From Streptomyces sp. CNQ-509 (lineage in GTDB: Bacteria > Actinomycetota > Actinomycetes > Streptomycetales > Streptomycetaceae): a DNA stretch of 64,000 nucleotides. Below, piece by piece: positions 7,317 through 15,274 of the stretch. Within the stretch, counting starts at the first letter, position 1. Every line of letters begins with the position of its first letter. Under the pieces are notes generated by a model. It was not told the DNA's origin. It did not search any database and was given only the letters and a program-made list of their open reading frames with translations. The position numbers and the translations under genes were made by a program. Location: contig NZ_CP011492.1 in NCBI RefSeq assembly GCF_001011035.1, forward strand, positions 7,704,951 through 7,768,950. The letters are read 5' to 3'.

Positions 7317-8320
7317 CACCGCAGCGCGGAAGTACCGACACCGACGAGACCGCAGACGCCGCGCCGCTGGCGCGCTTGCGCGACGAGCTCCTGGAGTACC
7401 TGGGCGCGGTCGGCAAGCACGCCGTCGGGAAGGCAACCGACAAGCTCACCGGCATCGCCGAGGGCAAGCTCGCGCACGACGGCGGCGGCGCCCTCGCCGA
7501 GACCGCGGCCCGCGCCGTCAAGGGTGAGAACCCCGTGAAGGCGCTGGCGGCCGAGAAGGCGAAGGACACCAAGGACAAGGTCGTGGGCAAGGCGAAGGAG
7601 GCCGTCGGCGCGGACGGCGGCGGGAGCAAGCCGGGCGACCTCAAAGCGATCAACATCATCGAGCACGTCGACATCGGCCGTCCACTGCGTGTGGTCTACG
7701 ACCACTTCACGCAGTTCGAGGAGTTCGGCGGCTTCATGAACGGCGTCAGCAACGTCACCCGGGACCCCGAGGACGAGACCAAGACCACCTGGAAAGTACG
7801 CGTCTGGCCCTCCAGCCGCAGCTTCGACGCGACCGTCTCGGAGCAGGTACCGGACCAGCGGATCGTCTGGTCGTCCGAAGGGTCGAAGGGAACGACGAGC
7901 GGCGCCGTGAGCTTCCACGTCCTGGACGACGAGCTGACGCGCGTGACGGTGGTCGTCGAGTACTACCCGTCGGGGTTCTTCGAGAAGACCGGCAACATCT
8001 GGCGCGCCCAGGGCCGCCGGCTCCGGCTCGACCTCAAGCACTTCCAGCGCTACGTCACGCTCCAGTCGGAGGACGCGGAGGGCTGGCGCGGCGAGATCCG
8101 CGACGGCGAGGTCGTGCGCAGCCACGAGGAGGCCATGGAGGAAGAGGAAGGCGAGGAGGACGAGCAGTACGAGGGCGAGGAAGACGAGGAGGAAGAGAAA
8201 GACGAAGGCGGCGAGGAGGAAGAAGAGGACGAGGAAGAAGAGGAAGACGAAGGCGGCGAGGAGGAAGAGGACGAGGAAGAAGAGGACGACGGGCGGCGGC
8301 GAGGGGGCCGGAGAAGGTGA
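7313..8320 (+). CDS. gvpZ: GvpZ: SRPBCC-domain protein with poly-acidic tail
   Basis: 335 residues in three parts. Residues 1-105 form a Lys/Ala-rich helical region. Residues about 110-245 are an SRPBCC (START/cyclase-like) domain, running from INIIEHVDIGRPLRVVYDHFTQ to LRLDLKHFQRYVTLQ. From about 270 a tail of almost pure Glu/Asp with a few Gly runs to a final RRRGGRRR. The tail is coded by purine-rich DNA with a tandem repeat at 8201-8287. In the streptomycete order this is GvpZ. SRPBCC domains bind hydrophobic ligands, but the function in vesicle formation is unknown. GTG start overlaps gvpY (GTGA-type overlap), and the stop overlaps gvpJ. Confidence 0.85.
   Translation: MTPQRGSTDTDETADAAPLARLRDELLEYLGAVGKHAVGKATDKLTGIAEGKLAHDGGGALAETAARAVKGENPVKALAAEKAKDTKDKVVGKAKEAVGADGGGSKPGDLKAINIIEHVDIGRPLRVVYDHFTQFEEFGGFMNGVSNVTRDPEDETKTTWKVRVWPSSRSFDATVSEQVPDQRIVWSSEGSKGTTSGAVSFHVLDDELTRVTVVVEYYPSGFFEKTGNIWRAQGRRLRLDLKHFQRYVTLQSEDAEGWRGEIRDGEVVRSHEEAMEEEEGEEDEQYEGEEDEEEEKDEGGEEEEEDEEEEEDEGGEEEEDEEEEDDGRRRGGRRR
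8201..8287 (+). repeat. In-frame tandem repeat in the GvpZ acidic tail
   Basis: Two adjacent units start with gacgaaggcggcgag, at 8201 (45 bases) and 8246 (42 bases). They encode DEGGEEEEEDEEEEE and DEGGEEEEDEEEED and differ by one codon. The surrounding 8131-8290 strand is nearly all purine. The pattern suggests expansion by slippage that keeps the reading frame. Confidence 0.85.
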
Positions 8321-8700
8321 CGGATCATGTCCTTGACCGGCCCCTCACCCACCTGCCCTCCACCCCCTCGGGACCGGCCAACCTCGCCGACATCCTCGAA
8401 CGCGTCCTCGACAAGGGCATCGTCATCGCCGGAGACATCAAGATCGACCTGCTCGACATCGAGCTGCTGACCATCCGCCTCCGCCTGTTCGTCGCGTCCG
8501 TCGAGACGGCCAAGAAGGCGGGCATTGACTGGTGGGAGACCGATCCGGCGCTCTCCACCCGTGCGCACCGCGACGCCGTCGACGAGGAGAACGCGCGGCT
8601 GCGCGAGCGCGTCGCGGAGCTGGAGGCGAGCGTGGAGGGCCACCGGCCCGAGCGTGCCGGGGCGGACGGCTGGGAGTCCGTACGGAAGGGGCACCACTGA
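8317..8700 (+). CDS. gvpJ: Gas vesicle protein GvpJ
   Basis: 127 residues of the GvpA/GvpJ family. The core at about 22-70 reads LADILERVLDKGIVIAGDIK then DIELLTIRLRLFVASVETAKKAGIDWW. A coiled-coil-prone stretch follows (EENARLRERVAELEASVEG). GvpJ is a minor shell protein thought to shape the cone ends or help nucleation. GTG start overlaps the gvpZ stop by four bases, and the stop overlaps gvpL (TGATG). Confidence 0.9.
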   Translation: MTDHVLDRPLTHLPSTPSGPANLADILERVLDKGIVIAGDIKIDLLDIELLTIRLRLFVASVETAKKAGIDWWETDPALSTRAHRDAVDEENARLRERVAELEASVEGHRPERAGADGWESVRKGHH

Positions 8701-9536
8701 TGACCGGGACGGTACGCGGGGCGGCGCAGCCGGACGCGCCCGCAAGCACGGCCACGTACGTCTACGCGGTCTGCCGCGGCGGTGACGAGTCCGCCCTGGC
8801 CGGGTTGCCGGGGCAGGCGCCCGGCGCCCCCGTGCGGCTGCTCCGCTTCGGCGATCTCGCCGCCGTGGTACAGGACGTGCCGGCCGCGGAGTTCGGCGAG
8901 GACGCCCTGCGCGAGCGGCTGACGGACCGTACGGAGCTGGAACGCTGCGCCCGTGCCCACCACGCTGTCGTCGCCGCTGCGGCCACCGCGGCACCGGTCC
9001 TGCCCCTCCCGCTGGCGACGATCTATCGCGGCGACGCGCGGGCCTCGGCCGCGCTCGGCGCCGACCGGGACCGCTTCACCGCGGCCCTGCGGCGGATCGC
9101 CGGCCGGGCGGAGTGGGGCGTGAAGGTCTACGCGCGGCCGGCCGGGAGCCACACCGCGCCTGCCGCACACACGCCGGAACGCAGGGACGACGGGCGCACG
9201 GCAGCCCGCCCGGGGCACGCGTATCTGGACCGGCTGCGCGGCGCGCGGCATGAGCGGGAACGGCGGCAGGAGGCCGGTCTCCAGGCGGTCGAGGAGGTGG
9301 ACCGGGTCTTCGCCGATCTCGCCGTCGCCGGACGGCGGCTGCGTCCGCATGACACCGGCCACACCCCGGGGCGCGGCGTGCATCTCCTGAACGGTGCCTA
9401 CCTGGTCGACGAGGCGCGCGCCGCCGAGGTCGCCGACGCGGTACGCCGCCTGCGGCAGAGACCGGAGTGCCGGGACGTCGAGATCGAACTGACCGGCCCG
9501 TGGGTGCCGTACTCGTTCGCGGAAGCAGGTGTGTGA
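8700..9536 (+). CDS. gvpL: Gas vesicle assembly protein GvpL
   Basis: 278 residues, second GvpL/GvpF family member of the operon. It opens with an unconserved 18 residues, then ATYVYAVCRGGDES, RLLRFGDLAAVVQDVP, AHHAVVAAAATAAPVLPLPLAT, EWGVKVYARP and the ending LTGPWVPYSF. A charged helical insert lies around residues 165-205. GvpL is a minor gas-vesicle component that interacts with other accessory proteins. ATG at 8700 overlaps the gvpJ stop. Confidence 0.92.
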   Translation: MTGTVRGAAQPDAPASTATYVYAVCRGGDESALAGLPGQAPGAPVRLLRFGDLAAVVQDVPAAEFGEDALRERLTDRTELERCARAHHAVVAAAATAAPVLPLPLATIYRGDARASAALGADRDRFTAALRRIAGRAEWGVKVYARPAGSHTAPAAHTPERRDDGRTAARPGHAYLDRLRGARHERERRQEAGLQAVEEVDRVFADLAVAGRRLRPHDTGHTPGRGVHLLNGAYLVDEARAAEVADAVRRLRQRPECRDVEIELTGPWVPYSFAEAGV

Positions 9537-9539
9537 CCG

Positions 9540-9779
9540 GTGCCGGTGGGTGAACACGTGGGCGAGGTCGTCGCCTGGGAGGAACCGGACCGCGGCGCCC
9601 CCATCGGGGTGCCGCTGGTGGACCTGCTCGACCGCGTGCTCAACACGGGCGTCGTGGTCAGCGGCGACCTCGTACTGGCGATCGCGGAGGTGCCGCTCGT
9701 GCGCGTTTCCCTGCACGCGCTGCTCTCGTCCATCAACGAGCGCGTGGCCGCTCCGTGGGGAGACGGGGGTCCGCTGTGA
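9540..9779 (+). CDS. gvpS: Gas vesicle protein GvpS
   Basis: 79 residues, a compact GvpA-family paralogue with the core VPLVDLLDRVLNTGVVVSGD and LAIAEVPLVRVSLHALLSSI. It lacks the long tails of GvpA and GvpJ. Position between gvpL and gvpK identifies it as GvpS. GTG at 9540 follows the gvpL stop by three bases; the stop overlaps the gvpK GTG by four bases. Confidence 0.88.
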   Translation: MPVGEHVGEVVAWEEPDRGAPIGVPLVDLLDRVLNTGVVVSGDLVLAIAEVPLVRVSLHALLSSINERVAAPWGDGGPL

Positions 9780-10084
9780 CGCTGACCTCGCACCGGACGG
9801 CCCGCGAACCGGCGGCCGGCCGGCTGGACCTCGACCCCGACCGGGTCGGCCGCGACCTGGTCTCCCTCGTTCTGACCGTCGTCGAACTGCTCCGTCAGCT
9901 CATGGAGCGGCAGGCGCTTCGCCGCTGCGACCAGGACGACCTCACCGACGAGCAGGTGGAGCGGATCGGCACCACGCTGATGCTGCTCGACCAGCGCATG
10001 GACGAACTCTGCGCGGAGCACGGGCTGTCCCGCGACGACCTGAACCTGGACCTCGGGCCGCTCGGCACCCTGCTCGCGCGCTGA
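9776..10084 (+). CDS. gvpK: Gas vesicle protein GvpK
   Basis: 102 residues, last gene of the operon. The GvpK pattern is clear: LDLDPDRVGRDLVSLVLTVVELLRQLMERQALRR, LTDEQVERIGTTLMLLDQRM and DLNLDLGPLGTLL. GvpK is an accessory protein needed for vesicle formation. The GTG start is read through a 4-base overlap with gvpS. The 130 bases after it are GC-rich with possible weak hairpins but no clear terminator. Confidence 0.93.
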   Translation: MTLTSHRTAREPAAGRLDLDPDRVGRDLVSLVLTVVELLRQLMERQALRRCDQDDLTDEQVERIGTTLMLLDQRMDELCAEHGLSRDDLNLDLGPLGTLLAR

Positions 10085-10216
10085 GCGGGCCCGCCCCGGC
10101 CGGGCGCCGCAGGGCGGGCTGCCCCGGCCGTGGCGCATGCCCGCGGTGGTTTCGCGGTACCCGGCTCAGGCGGCCGCGGGTTCGCGCGGCCGGTCGAGTT
10201 CTGGAGCGTCGTCGTG

Positions 10217-10594
10217 ATGTCGTGGTTCCCCGTCCTGGGGACGGTCGGCTACGTGGCCGGCATACCGCTTGCCGCCCGGTTGTTCTACGGGCTCCTGCGG
10301 CGGCAGATCATCTTTCTCGACGGCCGCGAGCGCACGGACCCGGTCGGGTACTTCGATACCCACGACCGTCCCGGGGTGACGGCCGCCGCGGTGGCCGCCG
10401 GGCTGCTCTGGCCGCTGAGGGTCCCGGTGTACGCCGCCGGGCGGATCGTGGTCACCGTCGTCACCGCACGTCCCAGGCGCAGCCGGTACGAGCGCCGCCT
10501 GGACGCCCGGCACGTACACGAGCGCATCCGGCAACTCGAAGACGAACTCGGCATCCCGGACGAGGCGCCGGAACGGGACCGGACCCGGCGGTGA
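10217..10594 (+). CDS. Small membrane-associated hypothetical protein
   Basis: 125 residues from ATG at 10217; an in-frame ATG at 10130 would add 29 residues that do not look conserved. A hydrophobic helix occupies residues about 3-25 (FPVLGTVGYVAGIPLAARLFYGLL) and a second weaker one about 53-80. A charged helix with HVHERIRQLEDELGI ends the protein. No family recognised. It follows the gas-vesicle operon in the same direction and may be its last co-transcribed gene, or separate. Confidence 0.6.
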   Translation: MSWFPVLGTVGYVAGIPLAARLFYGLLRRQIIFLDGRERTDPVGYFDTHDRPGVTAAAVAAGLLWPLRVPVYAAGRIVVTVVTARPRRSRYERRLDARHVHERIRQLEDELGIPDEAPERDRTRR

Positions 10595-10607
10595 CGGGTC
10601 CGGTCCC
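10575..10607. terminator. Perfect 12-bp hairpin between convergent genes
   Basis: Arms gggaccggaccc and gggtccggtccc with a 9-base loop, straddling the stop at 10592-10594. It ends transcription from the gas-vesicle side and, read the other way, lies 28 bases past the stop of the CBS gene, so it may work in both directions. Confidence 0.75.
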
Positions 10608-10634
10608 GGTGGCGGCGCCCGGTGCGGGGGCGGG

Positions 10635-11060
10635 TCAGTTGTTGGGCATCGCCATGCTGATGTCGCTCAGGGCGGACGCCGGGTCCCGTTCCACCGCCAC
10701 GTCGCCCAGGGAGACGACCCCGAGGACGCCGCCGCCCTCGTCGACGACGGGGAGCCGGCGCAGCGCGTGCTTGCGCATCAACTCCACGGCGTGGTCCACC
10801 CGTTCGCGGGGCCCCACGCTGACCAGCTCCTGGCTGCAGGCGTCGGCGACGGTGGTGCTGCCGGGGTCCCGTCCCGCGGCCAGGACGCGCAGCACGAGGT
10901 CGCGGTCGGTGACCAGCCCGCGCAGCTCGTTGTCGTCGGTGACCAGGACGGCGCCGATGTCGTCGTCGCGCATCCTGCGCGCCGCTTCCGGCACCGCGGT
11001 GAGCGTGCCCACCGCTACCGGGGCCGCGGTCATGATCTCGTGGACCTGCTGATCGGCCAT
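10635..11060 (-). CDS. Two-CBS-domain protein
   Basis: 141 residues, essentially a tandem pair of CBS domains. The first covers about 1-60 (VHEIMTAAPVAVGTLTAVPEAARRMRDDDIGAVLVTDDNELRGLVTDRDLVLR region), the second about 75-130 (HALRRLPVVDEGGGVLGVVSLGDVA). Such stand-alone pairs bind adenine nucleotides and act as energy sensors or unknown switches; in actinobacteria they are often stress- or dormancy-induced. A good ribosome binding site (AAGGAGAC) precedes the ATG. Upstream is the PLP decarboxylase gene, in the same direction with a gap of about 100 bases. Confidence 0.9.
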   Translation of the reverse strand: MADQQVHEIMTAAPVAVGTLTAVPEAARRMRDDDIGAVLVTDDNELRGLVTDRDLVLRVLAAGRDPGSTTVADACSQELVSVGPRERVDHAVELMRKHALRRLPVVDEGGGVLGVVSLGDVAVERDPASALSDISMAMPNN

Positions 11061-11162
11061 GGCTGTCTCCTTCGCCTGGGGGTACGACGGCCCGGTGCCG
11101 TCGGGCCGGACTTCCCCGGTACCCGTCAGCCGGACGTTCAGACACCCGCTACCGGCCCGGTG

Positions 11163-12647
11163 TCAGGCGCCCGGTGCGGGCCCCTCGCCGGCGAGCACCC
11201 GGACCGTGCGCAGCCGGGGGTCCGCGGCGTCCGGGACGTACATGCCCGCGCGGATCCCGGTGGCCAGGTAGTCCAGCACCGGGCCGTTCAGCCGCTCCCC
11301 GGGCAGGGCGACGGGGATCCCCGGCGGATAGGGCGTGAGCATCTCGGCCGCCACCCGGCCCGCGGCCTCGCCGATCGGTACGTCGGCCACGGCGCCGAAG
11401 TAGGCGTCGCGCGGCAGGCAGGTCTGCTCCAGGCGCAGTTCGGCCGCGGACGGCACGGCGACGCGCGCCGGCCGGGGGAGTTCCGCGGCGTGCGCGGCGA
11501 GGTCCCGTAGCGCCTCCAGCAGCGCGCCGGCGGTCGACTCGTCGTCGGCGTGGGTGAGCTGGGTGCTGATGCGGCGATGGTCGGCCAGGTGGGTGGTGAG
11601 CCGGTGGTGCCGGAGCAGCCAGTCGGCCGCGGCGTAGCCCGAGAGGTCCAGCCCGGCCAGGTCGATGACGACGGGCAGCGGGTCGAGGGCGGCGGCGAGC
11701 CCGGTGCCGGCGTATTCGGCGTGGCCGTCCACGTGGAGTCCGGGGATGTCCTCGATCCGCGCCCGTACGTGTGCGGCCAGGTCCAGCGCGCGGTCGAGCA
11801 GCCGGGGGCCGTGCAGGGCCATCTGCCGGCGCCAGCCGTCCAGGCCGGCGTAGATGAGGACCGACGGGCTGGTGGTGCCCAGCAGGTCGGCGCGGGATCG
11901 GAGCACCGCGGGATCGATGCGGTCGCCCTGCAGGTGGAACACGGAGCCCTGCTCCAGACCGCTGCCCATCTTGTGGATGCTCGTCACGCACACGTCCGCG
12001 CCGGCGTCCATCGCCCAGGTCGGCAGCCGGTCGGAGAACGGGAGGTGGGCGCCCCACGCCTCGTCCACCAGCAGCGGACGTCCGCGCCGGTGGCAGATGC
12101 CGGCCAGCGCCGCCAGGTCCGCGCACGAGCCGTACGGCGTCGGGCTGGTCACCAGCGCACCGCGGGCGTCGGGGTGCTCGGTGAAGGCGCGCTCGTACGC
12201 CGCCGGGGACGGCGGATGCGCCAGGTGCCGCTCGTCGTCGAAGGACGGCTCGACCCACACCGGGCGCAGTCCCGACAGGATGAGCCCGGAGACCACGGAC
12301 TTGTGCGCGTCCCGGCCCACCAGGAGCTTCTCGTACGGCCCCGCCACCGCCAGCATCGCCGCCTTGACCGACAGCGAGCTGCCGCAGGTGGAGAAGAAGG
12401 TGTGCTCGGCCCGTACGGCGTCCGCCATCAGCAGCTCGGCGTCCCGCAGCACGCCGCCTGAGGCCCGCCGGTCGTCCAGACCGCTGATCGCCAGCACATC
12501 GGAGGCGAACACGGCGTCCCCCAGCACCTCGCGCACCTCGGGATCCGCGCCCCGGGCCTGCTTGTGCCCGGGCGGGGTGAAGGGGAGCAGGCCGTCCCGC
12601 CGGTAGTGGCCGAGTGCTTCAAGCACCGGGGCGCGCGAATGATCCAT
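11163..12647 (-). CDS. Orn/Lys/Arg decarboxylase family protein (PLP fold I)
   Basis: 494 residues. The PLP-binding features are the stretch FFSTCGSSLSVKAAML (about 85-100), the Asp in LLVDEAWGAHL, and the probable Schiff-base Lys in TSIHKMGSGLEQ near residue 225. An N-terminal block LLPFTPPGHKQARGADP is typical of this family. Relatives decarboxylate lysine, ornithine or arginine to give diamines. The chain is shorter than the classical 700-residue enterobacterial enzymes because the N-terminal wing domain is missing, as is usual in actinobacteria. Substrate is not predictable from sequence. It is flanked by a CBS gene and a TPP enzyme, both on the same strand. Confidence 0.85.
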   Translation of the reverse strand: MDHSRAPVLEALGHYRRDGLLPFTPPGHKQARGADPEVREVLGDAVFASDVLAISGLDDRRASGGVLRDAELLMADAVRAEHTFFSTCGSSLSVKAAMLAVAGPYEKLLVGRDAHKSVVSGLILSGLRPVWVEPSFDDERHLAHPPSPAAYERAFTEHPDARGALVTSPTPYGSCADLAALAGICHRRGRPLLVDEAWGAHLPFSDRLPTWAMDAGADVCVTSIHKMGSGLEQGSVFHLQGDRIDPAVLRSRADLLGTTSPSVLIYAGLDGWRRQMALHGPRLLDRALDLAAHVRARIEDIPGLHVDGHAEYAGTGLAAALDPLPVVIDLAGLDLSGYAAADWLLRHHRLTTHLADHRRISTQLTHADDESTAGALLEALRDLAAHAAELPRPARVAVPSAAELRLEQTCLPRDAYFGAVADVPIGEAAGRVAAEMLTPYPPGIPVALPGERLNGPVLDYLATGIRAGMYVPDAADPRLRTVRVLAGEGPAPGA

Positions 12648-12763
12648 GCCGCCGCCCTATCCGGTGGTGCGGCGGTGACCGCCGCCGACTGCCGTCTGCC
12701 CCGGCGCTTCGGCCCGTACGGTGCCGACGGCTGTCGCCGGTCTCCCCATGGTCCGGGCGGGCG

Positions 12764-14566
12764 TCACCGTTCCTCGCGGCGGTCGCGGCCCGGCAGCATC
12801 TCCTGGGCTTTGGCCTTGATGCCCTGGCGGAGCATGGCGGCGCGGTCGCTATCGCCCTTGAGGACGGAGGCCGCGGCGGCTTCGATCTGGTCGAGGGTCG
12901 CGTGCGGGGGGATGGGGGGTACGGCCGGGTCGGTGTGGAAGTCGAGGACACAGGGCTCTTCCGCGGCCAGGGCGGTCTCCCAGGCGTGCTGCACCTGGTC
13001 CGGCTTGTCCACGCGGATGCCGCCCAGGCCGAGGGAGCGCGCGAAGTCCGCGTACGCCACGTCGGGCAGGGACTGCGAGGGCAGGAACTGGGGTGCGCCG
13101 TTCATGGCCCGCATCTCCCAGGTGACCTGGTTGAGGTCGTGGTTGTTGAAGACCGCCACGATCAGCCGGGGATCTTCCCAGTCCTGCCAGTACTTCTGGA
13201 TCGTGATCAGCTCCGCGAGGCCGTTCATCTGCATCGCGCCGTCGCCGACCAGGGCGATCGCGGGCCGCTCGCCGTGGGCGAACTTCGCCCCGATCGCGTA
13301 GGGGACGCCGGGGCCCATGGTGGCCAGCGTGCCGGAGAGCGATCCGCGCATGCCGTCGCGCAGCCGCAGGTGGCGTGCGTACCAGTTGGCGGCGGAGCCG
13401 GAGTCGGCGGTGAGGATGACGTTCTCCGGCAGCAGGCCGTTGAGGCAGTGCACCACGTACTCGGGGTTGACCGGGTCGGCGTCGACCGCGGCGCGCCGCT
13501 CCATGACCTGCCACCAGCGCGCGTTCTTCTGCTCGATCCCCTTGCGCCAGCCGCCGTCCCGGGCCTGCCGCAGTTGCGGCAGGAGCCGCCGCAGCGTCGC
13601 GCGGGCGTCGCCGACGAGGTTGACCTCGAACGGGTAGCGCAGACCGACCATGTGCGCGTCGACGTCGATCTGCACGGCGCGCGCCTGGCCGTACTCGGGG
13701 AGGAACTGGGAGTAGGGGAAGCTGGAGCCGATGACCAGCAGCGTGTCGCAGTCCTGCATCAGCTCGTACGAGGGCCGGGTGCCCAGCAGGCCGACCGCCC
13801 CGGTGACGTAGGGGAGTTCGTCGTCGAGCACGTCCTTGCCGAGAAGCGCCTTGGCCACGCCGGCGCCCAGCCGGTCGGCGACCTCCATGACTTCCCGCCG
13901 GGCGCCGCGCGCGCCCTGGCCGACGAGGATGGCGACCTTCTCGCCCGCGTTCAGCAACTCCGCGGCGCGTTCGATGTCGGGCTCCGCCGGGACGGGGTCG
14001 TAGTTCGACATGTCGATGCTGGAGGGCACCATCTTGAACGCGTGCTCGGGCGCGGAGTAGTCGAGGTCCTGCACGTCCGCCGGGATGATGAGGGCGGTCA
14101 CCGTCCGGCGGGCGATGGCGGTGCGCATGGCGCGGTCGAGGACGTTGGGCAACTGCTCCGGGACGGTGACCATCTCGCAGAAGTCGGAGGCGACGTCCTT
14201 GTAGAGGCTGAGGAGGTCCACTTCCTGCTGGTAGGAGCCGCCCATGGCGCTGCGGTTGGTCTGCCCGACGATCGCGACCACGGGGACGTGGTCGAGCTTG
14301 GCGTCGTACAGGCCGTTGAGGAGGTGGATGGCGCCGGGCCCGGACGTGGCGGCGCACACGCCGACCCGGCCGGAGAACTTGGCGTAGCCGACGGCCTGGA
14401 AGGCGGACATCTCCTCGTGCCTGGCCTGGACGAACCGGGGACTGTTGTCCGCCCGGCCCCAGGCGGCGAGGAGCCCGTTGATGCCGTCGCCGGGATAGGC
14501 GAAGACGTGCTCGACCTTCCACGCGCGCAGCCGTTCGAGGACGTAGTCCGAGACTTTGGTCGGCAT
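12764..14566 (-). CDS. TPP-dependent pyruvate oxidase/dehydrogenase-like enzyme
   Basis: 600 residues with the three-domain plan of PoxB-type enzymes. The N-terminal pyrimidine-binding domain shows HVFAYPGDGINGL and the catalytic Glu in ARHEEMSAFQ (about residue 51). The central domain follows around 200-330. The C-terminal diphosphate-binding domain has the motif GDGAMQMNGLAEL...NN near residue 440. Such proteins oxidise pyruvate to acetate (or acetyl phosphate), often in stationary phase; acetolactate synthase is a more distant alternative. GAAAGG lies upstream of the ATG. The last 30 residues are basic and Arg-rich, unlike the membrane-binding tail of E. coli PoxB. Confidence 0.85.
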   Translation of the reverse strand: MPTKVSDYVLERLRAWKVEHVFAYPGDGINGLLAAWGRADNSPRFVQARHEEMSAFQAVGYAKFSGRVGVCAATSGPGAIHLLNGLYDAKLDHVPVVAIVGQTNRSAMGGSYQQEVDLLSLYKDVASDFCEMVTVPEQLPNVLDRAMRTAIARRTVTALIIPADVQDLDYSAPEHAFKMVPSSIDMSNYDPVPAEPDIERAAELLNAGEKVAILVGQGARGARREVMEVADRLGAGVAKALLGKDVLDDELPYVTGAVGLLGTRPSYELMQDCDTLLVIGSSFPYSQFLPEYGQARAVQIDVDAHMVGLRYPFEVNLVGDARATLRRLLPQLRQARDGGWRKGIEQKNARWWQVMERRAAVDADPVNPEYVVHCLNGLLPENVILTADSGSAANWYARHLRLRDGMRGSLSGTLATMGPGVPYAIGAKFAHGERPAIALVGDGAMQMNGLAELITIQKYWQDWEDPRLIVAVFNNHDLNQVTWEMRAMNGAPQFLPSQSLPDVAYADFARSLGLGGIRVDKPDQVQHAWETALAAEEPCVLDFHTDPAVPPIPPHATLDQIEAAAASVLKGDSDRAAMLRQGIKAKAQEMLPGRDRREER

Positions 14567-14658
14567 GCTGTGGCCTTTCGATGACGCGGGTGCGGGTGCG
14601 GGGACCCGGACGCCCGCACTCGGCCGTACGGGTGGCGACCGGGTCCCGGCCGCGGCTC

Positions 14659-14982
14659 TCAGCGCCCGAGCTTGCGCTTGAGCTGGGCCTTGTTCATGGA
14701 CGAGCGACCGCGGATGTTGCGGCGCCGGGCCTCCGCGTAGAGCTGGTCGTACGTCGGCCCGCCGGGGCCCGAGTGGGAGCGGAGACCGCCCCTGCGGCCG
14801 GAGGAGATGTCCCTGGTGGAGGTACGGCTGGCGGTGCGGGCCTCGCCGGTGCGGGCGCGTTCCTTGTTCACCGTGCGGGCGGCGATCTCCTTCGCCCGCC
14901 GGGTGCCGGTGCCGCGCCGTTGCGCACCCTCCTTGATGTGCTCGTACTGACGTTCCCGTTTCTGGCTGGATCCGCTCGGCAT
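14659..14982 (-). CDS. Basic Rho-N/SAP-like protein ('plasmid stabilization' family)
   Basis: 107 residues, about a third Arg/Lys/Ser. The N-terminus KRERQYEHIKEGAQRRG and the stretch EIAARTVNKERARTGEA are typical of a streptomycete family often labelled plasmid stabilization protein. The last 35 residues (TYDQLYAEARRRNIRG then SSMNKAQLKRKLGR) form the helix-extended-helix pattern of Rho N-terminal/SAP-like nucleic-acid binding modules. A DNA- or RNA-binding role is likely, but the exact function is unknown. GGAGG precedes the ATG (read from about 14990). It lies between the TPP enzyme and the sigma factor. Confidence 0.75.
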   Translation of the reverse strand: MPSGSSQKRERQYEHIKEGAQRRGTGTRRAKEIAARTVNKERARTGEARTASRTSTRDISSGRRGGLRSHSGPGGPTYDQLYAEARRRNIRGRSSMNKAQLKRKLGR

Positions 14983-15096
14983 GTGTGCCTCCTGTCGGCT
15001 TCGTTCGGTCGGATCACACCATCGTGTGCCACCCCCGGGACGACATCAAACGGACAAGAGGTGCCCTGCTCGCCGCGACCGGGGAGACTTGCCCTT

Positions 15097-15168
15097 ATGG
15101 TGCAAATCGGATACACGATGATGACCGAGCAGGCGGGGCCGAGGGAGCTGGTCGACCACGTCGTCGCG
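15097..15168 (+). pseudogene. N-terminal stub of an F420-dependent LLM oxidoreductase
   Basis: Starting at ATG 15097, the first 22 residues read MVQIGYTMMTEQAGPRELVD then HV, which is the characteristic opening of F420-dependent, luciferase-like oxidoreductases of the glucose-6-phosphate dehydrogenase-like subfamily. Family members are about 320 residues. Here homology stops after roughly residue 24 (near 15168) and is followed by unrelated sequence in the 3' region of the convergent sigma-factor gene. This is a 5' relic left by a deletion. The rest of the 292-base gap (14983-15274) holds nothing else recognisable. Confidence 0.7.
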
Positions 15169-15274
15169 GCCGGTGTGATCCGTGAGATCCCGCGGGGACG
15201 TTCGCGGGTACGGACGCGGCGGGTACCCCGATTCCCGGAGCCGATGCGGTCGGCGGGGGGAGGGGGAGGGCGAT

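Noticed and set aside
8201..8287. Possible CRISPR-like repeat
   Set aside because: Two adjacent in-frame units without spacers inside a gene; it is a coding tandem repeat.
8050..8994. Serine-rich open frame opposite gvpZ
   Set aside because: It is the antisense reading of the acidic tail (GAG/GAA codons give Ser/Leu-like codons on the other strand).
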